NCBI GenBank assembly: GCA_026417195.1
Contig: JAOADS010000127.1
Location: 1 to 5,824 of the forward strand
DNA from: Ignavibacteria bacterium
Lineage (GTDB): Bacteria; Bacteroidota; Ignavibacteria; Tepidaquicellales; OLB5
Length of the DNA stretch: 5,824 nucleotides
Direction: 5' to 3'
In this document: positions 1 through 5,824 of the stretch, one piece after another
Numbering within the stretch: position 1 is the first letter of the stretch
Layout of the letters: every line of letters starts with the position of its first letter
The notes under the pieces: model-generated
What the model was told of the DNA's origin: nothing
The model's input: only the letters and a program-made list of their open reading frames with translations
Database searches by the model: none
Made by a program: the position numbers and the translations under genes

Positions 1-1
1 T

Positions 2-1027
2 GCATATACTACGCAGGACAAATCTGTTTATTATCTACTGTTTCCATCCAATCAACTCGAGTTTGCAATATGGATAGAATCCTGCAGAATGACTGATCTC
101 ATAATTAATAACGAAACTCTACAAATACAAAAAGAAGTAATTCTGGAAGAGAAAAAAGAAGTAATTGACAATCGTCCATACGGTAGCCTAAACTTAAAAC
201 TTCCGAAGAAGCTCTTTATAACAGGCGGATATTCAACAGAAATTATCGGGCTTGAAGAAGACATCCTTAATGCATCGGTTGATAAAACTAAACGGTTTTA
301 TGATAATTTCTATAAACCCTCAAATGCACTTTTAACCATTTCGGGAGATATAGATATTGAGAAGACCTCTGACTTAATTGAAAAATATTTCGGACAAATA
401 CCAGATAAAGGTAAAACAATTAAATCAGAATTTGAATCTGGCTTTGTGTATAAAGAAGAAGATGAAACGATTTATGACAATGTAAATCTTCCCGGATTAT
501 TTATTTCATACAGAGTTCCCGGAGAAAATACAGATGAATTCTATTCACTTGACATATTGGGCAACATGCTTTCATGGGGTGAAAGTTCATTTCTCTATAG
601 AAGACTGGTGCACGATAAAATGTTAGCTGCTGAGGCAGGTATAATGTATGAACCTAAAGAACACGCCGGCATTTTTACCATATATGCCATTCTGATGCCG
701 GGCATAGAAACTGAGTTAGTTAAAAGTGAAATAGACTCAGTTTTACATGAAATCACAAACGGTAAATTCAATGAATCTGAAATTCAAAAAGCTAAAAATT
801 TAATTGAAGCCAGGGAGATTTACAAATTACAGACTAATTTAAGCAAATGTGAATCCCTGTCTCATTACAAAGTTTTTTACGGTAATGCTGAAGAAGTAAA
901 CAGAATAACTGATAAATATAATAGCATAGATAAAGCTTCCATAGTGAAGACAGCATCAAAATATCTGTCAGTTAATAAGCGTGTAATTTTCAGATATATC
1001 CCAAAAAATAATAAGAGTGGCTTTTAA
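2..1027 (+). CDS. M16B zinc peptidase, catalytic-type subunit (5' end outside the window)
   Basis: The reading frame is open from position 2, and the residues before the first in-window ATG (89) are clearly M16 protein (SVYYLLFPSNQLE, then IWIESCRM). ATG 89 is therefore internal and the gene begins upstream of the window. About 341 residues are visible; M16B subunits usually have about 410-480, so roughly 80-120 N-terminal residues, including the HXXEH zinc motif and any signal peptide, are missing. The segment QKEVILEEKKEV (visible residues 44-55) matches the M16 helix carrying the third zinc ligand, probably the second Glu of VILEE (visible residue 50). Next come NRPYG, the FYDNFYKPSNALLTISGDID strand (end of the first M16 domain) and a second M16 domain from about residue 145. 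In that domain the conserved Arg/Tyr substrate-binding pair is absent: the aligned stretch reads LVHDKMLAAEA. This pattern fits the zinc-binding half of a heterodimer whose partner is the next gene, overlapping by 11 nt. Family assignment is firm; catalytic competence depends on the unseen 5' end. Confidence 0.9.
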   Translation, partial: AYTTQDKSVYYLLFPSNQLEFAIWIESCRMTDLIINNETLQIQKEVILEEKKEVIDNRPYGSLNLKLPKKLFITGGYSTEIIGLEEDILNASVDKTKRFYDNFYKPSNALLTISGDIDIEKTSDLIEKYFGQIPDKGKTIKSEFESGFVYKEEDETIYDNVNLPGLFISYRVPGENTDEFYSLDILGNMLSWGESSFLYRRLVHDKMLAAEAGIMYEPKEHAGIFTIYAILMPGIETELVKSEIDSVLHEITNGKFNESEIQKAKNLIEAREIYKLQTNLSKCESLSHYKVFYGNAEEVNRITDKYNSIDKASIVKTASKYLSVNKRVIFRYIPKNNKSGF

Positions 1028-2471
1028 AAACATAAAAAATATCTTAGAACTTTTTCTAATTTTTTTTATCATGACATACCAAACATTAAGCCAGGAAGTT
1101 TTGGATAGATCAAAACCCCCAAAAGCAGGTCCTCCAAAAGACGTAACCTTTCCTGAATATTATGATACAACTCTTCCGAACGGAATAAACCTGATAGTTA
1201 TTACAAACAATAAAATACCGGCAGTTTCAGTAAGACTTGTATTCAAAGAGTCTGGCTCATATCATGACGGCGAGAAATACGGATTAGCTTCAGTTACTGC
1301 TGAACTTCTGACAAAAGGAACTGTAAGCAGGTCAGCTGAAGAAATTGCCGAACAGATAGACTACATTGGCGGAAGTATTTCATCAGACAGTGACTGGGAC
1401 GGAACTTTCCTGTCACTTTCAGTTCTGAAGAAACATCTCCCAAAAGGTATAGAAATTCTGTCTGACGTGTTGCAGAATCCGGTATTTCCGGAAGATGAAA
1501 TAACAAGAATCAAGGAACAAAGAATCTCTTCCGTCATTCAGAACAAATCCAATCCAGACTACCTCAGTGACAGAATGTTTTCAAATGTAGTTTTCGGTAA
1601 TCATCCCTACGCTCATCCTTCAGAAGGTACAGAACAAAGCATAAAAAGCATCAGCAGACCGGATATTATAAACTTTTACAGAAAACATTATAAATCAGGT
1701 AAATTAATCCTTGCATTTGTAGGAGATATAACAAGAGAAGAAGCTCTGGGGATTACTGAAAAATATTTTTCAAATCTCCCATCCGGAGATGAAAATGAAA
1801 ATAAACTAAAAATTTACCTTCTGGATGATACAAAACCAAATTCAGTATATATAGTAGATAAGCCAGGCGCTGTGCAAGCTAATACCAAGTTAGGCAACAT
1901 CGGAGTCAAAAGAAATAATCCGGACTATATAAAGATAATGGTTATGAACACCTTATTAGGTGGATATTTCGGTTCAAGAATTAACTACCTTTTAAGAGAG
2001 GAACATGGTTTCACTTACGGTGCAAGAAGCGGATTTGATTCCAGAATTTATCCGGGTGAATTTTCCGTGAATGCAGATGTGAGAACAGAAGTTACAGACA
2101 CTTCTGTTTCATTAATTATATCTGAACTAAAGAGGATTCGTGAAGAAAAGGTCTCTGAAGATGAACTTAGTAAAGTAAAGAACTACCTTAGTGGTATTTT
2201 CCCTCTTGGTCTTGAAACTGCAAACAGTGTAGCTTCCAGAGTAATAGGACTGAAACTATATAACCTTCCAAAAGATTATTATAACAAATACATATCTGAA
2301 ATAATGTCTGTTACTGCAGAAGACGTCCTGGAAACTGCGAGAAAGTATATTAAACCCGACAATCTGGCTATTGTTGTATCCGGAGAAGCCAAGGTTCTGA
2401 AAAATATGTTAGCTAAATTCGGTGAAGTAAAAGTATTTAATTCAGATATGAAACCTCTCGAACTAAATTAA
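1017..2471 (+). CDS. M16B peptidase-like protein, non-catalytic (R/Y-type) partner subunit, exported
   Basis: This 484-residue protein has two M16 domains (about 50-235 and 270-465). The start is GTG 1017, 11 nt inside the preceding gene. It is preferred over ATG 1071 because it supplies the basic n-region (FKNIKN) and hydrophobic core (LELFLIFFIM) of a signal peptide, with likely cleavage near residues 24-26 (TLS-Q). Where active M16 enzymes have HXXEH after GLA, this protein reads GLA-SVTAE (residues 89-96), so it cannot bind zinc in the normal way. The second domain keeps the Arg/Tyr pair, R327 and Y334 in LREEHGFTYGA, with the seven-residue offset known from the Sphingomonas Sph2681/2682 heterodimer. 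Other M16 landmarks are NHPYAHP (195-201), GDIT (236-239) and LLGGYFGSRINYLL (313-326). The inference is that it pairs with the upstream subunit to form one periplasmic peptidase with a shared active site, probably degrading small unfolded peptides. The physiological substrate is not visible. Confidence 0.92.
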   Translation: MAFKNIKNILELFLIFFIMTYQTLSQEVLDRSKPPKAGPPKDVTFPEYYDTTLPNGINLIVITNNKIPAVSVRLVFKESGSYHDGEKYGLASVTAELLTKGTVSRSAEEIAEQIDYIGGSISSDSDWDGTFLSLSVLKKHLPKGIEILSDVLQNPVFPEDEITRIKEQRISSVIQNKSNPDYLSDRMFSNVVFGNHPYAHPSEGTEQSIKSISRPDIINFYRKHYKSGKLILAFVGDITREEALGITEKYFSNLPSGDENENKLKIYLLDDTKPNSVYIVDKPGAVQANTKLGNIGVKRNNPDYIKIMVMNTLLGGYFGSRINYLLREEHGFTYGARSGFDSRIYPGEFSVNADVRTEVTDTSVSLIISELKRIREEKVSEDELSKVKNYLSGIFPLGLETANSVASRVIGLKLYNLPKDYYNKYISEIMSVTAEDVLETARKYIKPDNLAIVVSGEAKVLKNMLAKFGEVKVFNSDMKPLELN

Positions 2472-2482
2472 GTATCATTATT

Positions 2483-3505
2483 ATGCAGACTGCGGTAAAA
2501 CAAGAAAAAACCACACTTGACGGTAGCTTAAAAAGCGACGTTGAACTGGTGAATTACTTAAACCTTAAATATAAGGAATTAAAGAAGGAAATATCTAAAG
2601 TAATTGTAGGACATGATGAAATAATAGATAAAATTATAACAGCAATACTGTCCAGAGGCCACTGCCTTCTGATAGGTGTGCCGGGGCTTGCAAAAACCTT
2701 ACTTGTAAAAACACTCTCAGAAGTTCTTGAACTTAAGTTCAGCCGTATTCAGTTTACACCCGATCTTATGCCGTCAGATATAACCGGTACAGAGATAATT
2801 GAAGAAGATCTGACCACAGGATCAAAAACATTTCGCTTTATCAAAGGACCTGTATTTGCAAATATGATACTTGCAGACGAGATTAACCGGACTCCTCCGA
2901 AAACACAGTCTGCACTTCTTGAAGCTATGCAGGAACATAAAGTAACCGCAGCTGGCGTCACCTATACTCTTGAAGAACCTTTCTTTGTAATAGCTACTCA
3001 GAATCCAATAGAAAATGAAGGGACTTATCCCCTGCCAGAAGCACAGCTTGACAGATTTATGTTTAACATATGGCTAGATTATCCGTCATTTAATGAGGAA
3101 ACTGAAATTATAAAATACACAACAAGTATGTATCAACCAGAAGTAAAGGTAATTTTAAAAAAAGAAGAGATAATTAATTTACAGGATTTGGTGAGAAGGG
3201 TCCCCGTCTCAGATAACGTCATAGAATATGCTGTAAAACTTGTTTCAAAAACCCGTACAAATTCACCTGCTGCACCTAAATATGTTAAAGATTGGATAAG
3301 CTGGGGAGCTGGTCCGAGAGCATCTCAGTATCTTATTCTTGCTGCAAAAACTTCCTGCATTCTTGACGGCAGATATACTCCTCAGATAGAGGACGTAAAG
3401 AAAGCTGCTGTACCGGTTTTAAGACACAGGCTAATAACAAACTTTAATGCAGAAGCAGACGGAATAAAAACTACAGACATAATAAATAAACTCATTAATG
3501 AATAA
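2483..3505 (+). CDS. MoxR-family AAA+ ATPase
   Basis: This 340-residue cytoplasmic protein has no signal peptide and is of normal MoxR length. Residues 30-60 hold the VIVGHDEIIDKI lead-in typical of the family. Walker A is GVPGLAKT (65-72), followed by the family signature FTPDLMPSDITGTEI (91-105). Walker B is ILADEINR (129-136, D132/E133), continuing into TPPKTQSALLEAMQE. Sensor 1 is ATQNP (N174), the arginine finger lies in QLDRF (R191), and sensor 2 is GAGPRASQ (R279). All nucleotide-handling residues are present, so it should be an active hexameric ATPase. MoxR proteins usually act as chaperone-like remodelling ATPases, often with a vWA-domain or DUF58 protein encoded next door. Here no such partner follows. 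The gene lies 11 nt after the M16 pair and overlaps the lipoprotein gene by 8 nt, so it probably shares their transcript. No Shine-Dalgarno is visible before ATG 2483. The client is unknown. Confidence 0.95.
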   Translation: MQTAVKQEKTTLDGSLKSDVELVNYLNLKYKELKKEISKVIVGHDEIIDKIITAILSRGHCLLIGVPGLAKTLLVKTLSEVLELKFSRIQFTPDLMPSDITGTEIIEEDLTTGSKTFRFIKGPVFANMILADEINRTPPKTQSALLEAMQEHKVTAAGVTYTLEEPFFVIATQNPIENEGTYPLPEAQLDRFMFNIWLDYPSFNEETEIIKYTTSMYQPEVKVILKKEEIINLQDLVRRVPVSDNVIEYAVKLVSKTRTNSPAAPKYVKDWISWGAGPRASQYLILAAKTSCILDGRYTPQIEDVKKAAVPVLRHRLITNFNAEADGIKTTDIINKLINE

Positions 3506-3842
3506 GTATCTTTCAGACACATTTCTGTTTTTAATTCTTATCACACTATTCTGCAGCTGTTCATCATCAAAAAAGACCGATAACTACCTTAAAAAATCAA
3601 AATATTTCATCATATACGCAGATTCAGATGATGATTACATTTTTTCCAGACTACAGGATGATTTAAACATATATCCAAAAATGGAAAGATACAGACTGAC
3701 TGTGGATATTAGAAATCCTGACCCTGCAATGAATTATATAATCATCGGAGAAACTGAAAGATTTCCGTGGACAAAACTTTCTGAGGAGGTGCGTAAAGGA
3801 TTAGTTAACTGGACCGGTAGTAACAAAGAAAGACTTGACTGA
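3498..3842 (+). CDS. Small predicted lipoprotein of unknown function
   Basis: I do not recognise this 114-residue protein. Its N-terminus is a lipoprotein signal peptide: MNKY, a hydrophobic stretch at about residues 9-18 (FLFLILITLF), then CSC followed by SSSKK. The likely lipidated cysteine is C21 (F-C-S-C); C19 is the less typical alternative because Phe would sit at -1. The mature part, about 94 residues, is charged and reads like a small alpha/beta fold. It has an acidic patch SDDDY (residues 43-47), two hydrophobic strands (YFIIYA and NYIIIGE) and a helix LSEEVRKGLVNW near the end. The ATG overlaps the MoxR stop by 8 nt, which favours translational coupling and makes it a real gene rather than chance. 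It ends 7 nt before the stop of the convergent M61 gene. The protein is short but its signal peptide is complete and there is no internal sign of frameshift. It would be anchored in the inner or outer membrane, so direct contact with the cytoplasmic MoxR protein is unlikely. Confidence 0.8.
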   Translation: MNKYLSDTFLFLILITLFCSCSSSKKTDNYLKKSKYFIIYADSDDDYIFSRLQDDLNIYPKMERYRLTVDIRNPDPAMNYIIIGETERFPWTKLSEEVRKGLVNWTGSNKERLD

Positions 3843-3849
3843 AAACACT

Positions 3850-5643
3850 TCACCATTTCACTCCAAGCCAACTTTCGTAAATTTTCTTTTGAAGTTTTGA
3901 TGGAGTTTTTATCTTTTCAACATAATAGCCGGATATTTTCTTATGTCTCAGGGTTAAAGTAAAATCATAAAGAAAATTATTCCTCCAGACAGTTATTCTG
4001 ATACTTTCTCCGTGACTTAAAGACTTGATTCTGGATTCCATTTCTTCATAAGACATTGACTGGCCGTTAAGTGCAATGATTTCATCACCACTGATTATAC
4101 CAGCATCTTCGGCGGAAGATCCTTTTAAAACAGTATCTACATAAACTTTATTGCCAGCCTTTTTAATCTTTAAACCCGCCACAGGCACAATAACACTATC
4201 ATCTGATTTCAAAACAAGACCTGCATATGACAGATACTTATTCCAGTCAACGAAATCTGTTCCGTAAAGATATTTATTAAAAAAACTTTTTAAATTTTTT
4301 CCGGCGTAATTTTCTGCAGTTTTAATAAAATCTTCATTCGTATAACCCTTCCTGTCATGAGGGAAATTATCTGCCATATATCTGAAAACATCATCAAGGG
4401 AATGTTTATTTTTAGAAGAATGTCTTATTTCAAGATCAAGCAACATACAAACATAAGAACCTTTCTTATAATAGTCTGATTCAGATTCATATGCATCTGG
4501 ATTACGTCTCCAGAATTTTATCCAGGCATCAAAACTTGACTCAGCAAGAGATTGTATTCTGTTACCCGGTCTTTTCATATCATCTTCAACTGCCTCAGCT
4601 ATCCGTTTATAAAAGGAACCTACGTCATCCAATCCAGCACGAAGGAGTATTAAACCATCATAGTATGAAGTCCCTCCCTCCGCTATCCAGAGTTCTTTAG
4701 TATAATTTTCTCTGGAATAATCATATGGAGTAAGGCCTTCAGGCTTAAGCTGTTTTACATTCCAAGTGTGAAAAAATTCATGAGAAATAAGACGCAGAAA
4801 GTTTTTATAACCAGACTCAGTTCTGAACTGTACTGGACGAACCCCTACAACAGTTGAATTTCTGTGTTCTGTGCCTCCTGCTGAATTTGGAGTACAGTGA
4901 ATTATGAAAACATAACTTTCATAAGGTACCCATCCCCAGAACTTGTAATTTTCCTCAATGATTTTGCTGAAATCACTTTTAAGCTTATCAACTGAGTAAT
5001 CTGCATCACCGTAAAAGCATATAGTATGTTTTTTCCCCTGAACATAGAAATCAGTATCTGTATGTTCACCTATCTCAAGAGGACAATCAATAAGGTGATC
5101 ATAATTATCAGCAGAAAAAACAAACTGTTCACCCTGTTCATTTTTCAGTCCGGTAGTTACGTGCCAGCTCCTGTAAGGTATGACCTTTAGCTTTACCGGT
5201 TTATGTCTGTATTTTTCTGAATACATAAAAACAGCAGCTCCGTTTACAAATCCATGGTTTTCGTCAAGTCCCTTAGTCCTCAGATGAAATTCATTTGCAT
5301 AAATTTTATATGTTACTTCAACATATTCAGACCTTTCGGTATTGATTAACCATGTTGACTTATCAGTTTTCTCCCAACTAAGTTTTCCGTTTTTTGAAAA
5401 AGCATTGAATTCCCTTACACCAGAAGCAAAATCCATTACCAAATATCTCCCCGGTCTCCAGACTGGTAATTTTAATTCAAGTAGTCTATCTTTTTGAATC
5501 CCCTGAAATATCATCTTTAGCTCAAAATAATGAGTATAGGGTTTCGACATTGAAAGTACGTAGGTTATTTTCATTGACTCAGATTTAGATGTGTTAAGTA
5601 ATAAAAAAATTAAAAACAAAAAAATAAATTTTACTTCTTTCAT
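3850..5643 (-). CDS. M61-family metallopeptidase (glycyl aminopeptidase-like) with C-terminal PDZ domain
   Basis: This 597-residue exported protein has the length and domain order of bacterial M61 enzymes. Residues 1-22 form a signal peptide (MKEVK, then a hydrophobic FIFLFLIFLLL, cleaved near SKS/ES). The M61 N-terminal beta domain covers about 24-195, with the characteristic LPVWRPGRY (59-67) and NEFHLRT (117-123). The catalytic domain contains GGTEH (256-260), then HEFFHTWNVK (288-297) giving zinc ligands H288 and H292 and catalytic E289. The third ligand is E322 in WIAEGGTSYYDG. The PDZ domain lies at about 485-565 (AGLKI, then AEDAGIISGDEIIALNG). All catalytic residues are present, so it should be active. 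Characterised relatives such as the Sphingomonas capsulata enzyme release N-terminal Gly or Ala; the exact specificity here is inferred. Location is periplasmic or surface. It is transcribed towards the plus-strand operon and ends 7 nt from it. ATG 5641-5643 is chosen because it opens directly onto the signal peptide; no Shine-Dalgarno is seen. Confidence 0.94.
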   Translation of the reverse strand: MKEVKFIFLFLIFLLLNTSKSESMKITYVLSMSKPYTHYFELKMIFQGIQKDRLLELKLPVWRPGRYLVMDFASGVREFNAFSKNGKLSWEKTDKSTWLINTERSEYVEVTYKIYANEFHLRTKGLDENHGFVNGAAVFMYSEKYRHKPVKLKVIPYRSWHVTTGLKNEQGEQFVFSADNYDHLIDCPLEIGEHTDTDFYVQGKKHTICFYGDADYSVDKLKSDFSKIIEENYKFWGWVPYESYVFIIHCTPNSAGGTEHRNSTVVGVRPVQFRTESGYKNFLRLISHEFFHTWNVKQLKPEGLTPYDYSRENYTKELWIAEGGTSYYDGLILLRAGLDDVGSFYKRIAEAVEDDMKRPGNRIQSLAESSFDAWIKFWRRNPDAYESESDYYKKGSYVCMLLDLEIRHSSKNKHSLDDVFRYMADNFPHDRKGYTNEDFIKTAENYAGKNLKSFFNKYLYGTDFVDWNKYLSYAGLVLKSDDSVIVPVAGLKIKKAGNKVYVDTVLKGSSAEDAGIISGDEIIALNGQSMSYEEMESRIKSLSHGESIRITVWRNNFLYDFTLTLRHKKISGYYVEKIKTPSKLQKKIYESWLGVKW

Positions 5644-5650
5644 ATTGCAA

Positions 5651-5678
5651 ATTATCTTATGTGATTAAATAATAACAA
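5651..5678 (-). promoter_or_regulatory. Possible promoter for the M61 gene, nearly leaderless
   Basis: Read on the minus strand, TTGTTA (5678-5673) is followed after 16 nt by GATAAT (5656-5651), a fair match to sigma-70-type -35 and -10 boxes. Only 7 nt separate the -10-like box from the ATG at 5643, so transcription would begin at or next to the start codon. That fits the lack of a Shine-Dalgarno. The region is very AT-rich, so such matches arise by chance. There is no good match to the Bacteroidota TAnnTTTG element. This is a weak call. Confidence 0.22.
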
Positions 5679-5696
5679 TCATAAAATTTTTATCAT
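5678..5696. promoter_or_regulatory. 19-bp near-palindrome upstream of the M61 gene
   Basis: The sequence atcataaaatttttatcat has 9-bp arms around a central T, with one mismatch at the third position of each arm. It abuts the putative -35 box of the M61 gene and sits between that gene and a possible divergent reading frame, where a repressor or activator site would be expected. It is AT-only apart from two bases, so chance is a serious alternative and no regulator is encoded nearby in the window. Confidence 0.2.
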
Positions 5697-5743
5697 ATGA
5701 AATTTATTTTACCTGCCCTATCTACAGATATTCTTCAACATTT

Positions 5744-5824
5744 GTGCATATTGAAACTAACATTGATCATAGAAATGAGAATGAAATAATAGATTGGGGT
5801 GTAAAAAAAGGTTTTTTTTATGAC
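5744..5824 (+). CDS. Possible start of a divergent gene running off the right edge (unrecognised)
   Basis: One plus-strand frame stays open from about 5669 to the window end. After a GTG at 5744 it encodes 27 residues with a protein-like, hydrophilic composition (HIETNIDHRNENE, then IIDWGVKKGFFYD). The other frames here give stops or odd low-complexity peptides. There is no ATG in the frame before the window edge and no Shine-Dalgarno before the GTG, although missing Shine-Dalgarno sites are the rule in this window. I do not recognise the peptide. It could be the start of a real gene divergent from the M61 gene, the remnant of a decayed gene, or chance. If it is not coding, then 5644-5824 is a plain AT-rich intergenic stretch with a possible ATG at 5820 opening the next gene. 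Confidence 0.25.
   Translation, partial: MHIETNIDHRNENEIIDWGVKKGFFYD

Noticed and set aside
89..91. ATG as the start of the first M16 gene
   Set aside because: The same frame is open back to position 2 and encodes well-conserved M16 sequence before this ATG, so it is an internal methionine of a gene cut by the window edge.
52..264. Minus-strand reading frame inside the first M16 gene
   Set aside because: It is Ser-rich and antisense to conserved M16 sequence; no domain or signal supports it. Similar antisense frames at 1294-1506 and 2749-2961, and a plus-strand frame at 4491-4700 opposite the M61 gene, were rejected for the same reason.
3828..3876. Imperfect inverted repeat (GAAAG-CTTG against CAAG-CTTTC) at the convergent junction as a bidirectional terminator
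   Set aside because: The arms are short and interrupted, the loop is about 26 nt, and there is no adjoining T-run in either direction.
5697..5789. 30-codon ATG-started plus-strand ORF upstream of the M61 gene
   Set aside because: It is short, has no ribosome binding site and encodes no recognisable peptide. It also overlaps the more protein-like frame at the right edge.
5803..5819. A-run, GG, T-run as a terminator hairpin
   Set aside because: It pairs only A with T around a two-base centre, so the stem would be unstable and the loop sterically impossible without losing pairs. The same bases read as Lys-Lys-Gly-Phe-Phe in the open edge frame.
1..5824. Mobile elements, CRISPR arrays, tRNA or rRNA genes, riboswitches
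   Set aside because: The strands were read for direct repeats, transposase motifs and RNA gene signatures and none was found. Coding density leaves almost no room except 5644-5824.

Overview
This is an AT-rich, densely coding bacterial window. It holds a plus-strand run of four closely packed genes, then one large convergent minus-strand gene, and ends in a short AT-rich upstream region. None of the four visible gene starts has a clear Shine-Dalgarno sequence; they are preceded by A/T-rich stretches. That feature, the low GC and the Sec/lipoprotein-rich content fit the Bacteroidota / Chlorobiota / Ignavibacteriota group. This placement is an inference from style and cannot be proved from this sequence alone.

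Plus strand, left to right. (1) The 3' three quarters of an M16-family zinc peptidase subunit, cut by the left window edge. It keeps the distal zinc-ligand glutamate but its HXXEH motif must lie outside the window. (2) A second M16 protein, GTG-started and overlapping the first by 11 nt. It has a signal peptide, no HXXEH motif, and an intact Arg/Tyr substrate-binding pair. Genes 1 and 2 therefore look like the two complementary halves of a heterodimeric M16B peptidase. (3) A MoxR-type AAA+ ATPase, 11 nt downstream, with all core motifs intact. (4) A 114-residue predicted lipoprotein of unknown function, whose ATG overlaps the MoxR stop by 8 nt. Spacing and overlaps point to one transcription unit.

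Minus strand. A 597-residue exported M61-family (glycyl aminopeptidase-like) metallopeptidase with a C-terminal PDZ domain ends only 7 nt from the lipoprotein stop, so the two transcripts converge with no recognisable terminator between them. Its 5' region (about 5644-5824) contains a possible, nearly leaderless promoter and a 19-bp near-palindrome. There may also be the start of a divergent plus-strand reading frame running off the right edge.

Overall the window reads as an envelope/periplasmic proteolysis neighbourhood: a split-site M16 pair, a MoxR chaperone-like ATPase, a small lipoprotein and an M61-PDZ peptidase. The families are all known. The least explained parts are the coupling of a MoxR gene to M16 genes without its usual von Willebrand factor A (vWA) / DUF58 partners, and the lipoprotein fused to it by overlap. 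I found no mobile element, CRISPR array, tRNA or rRNA.
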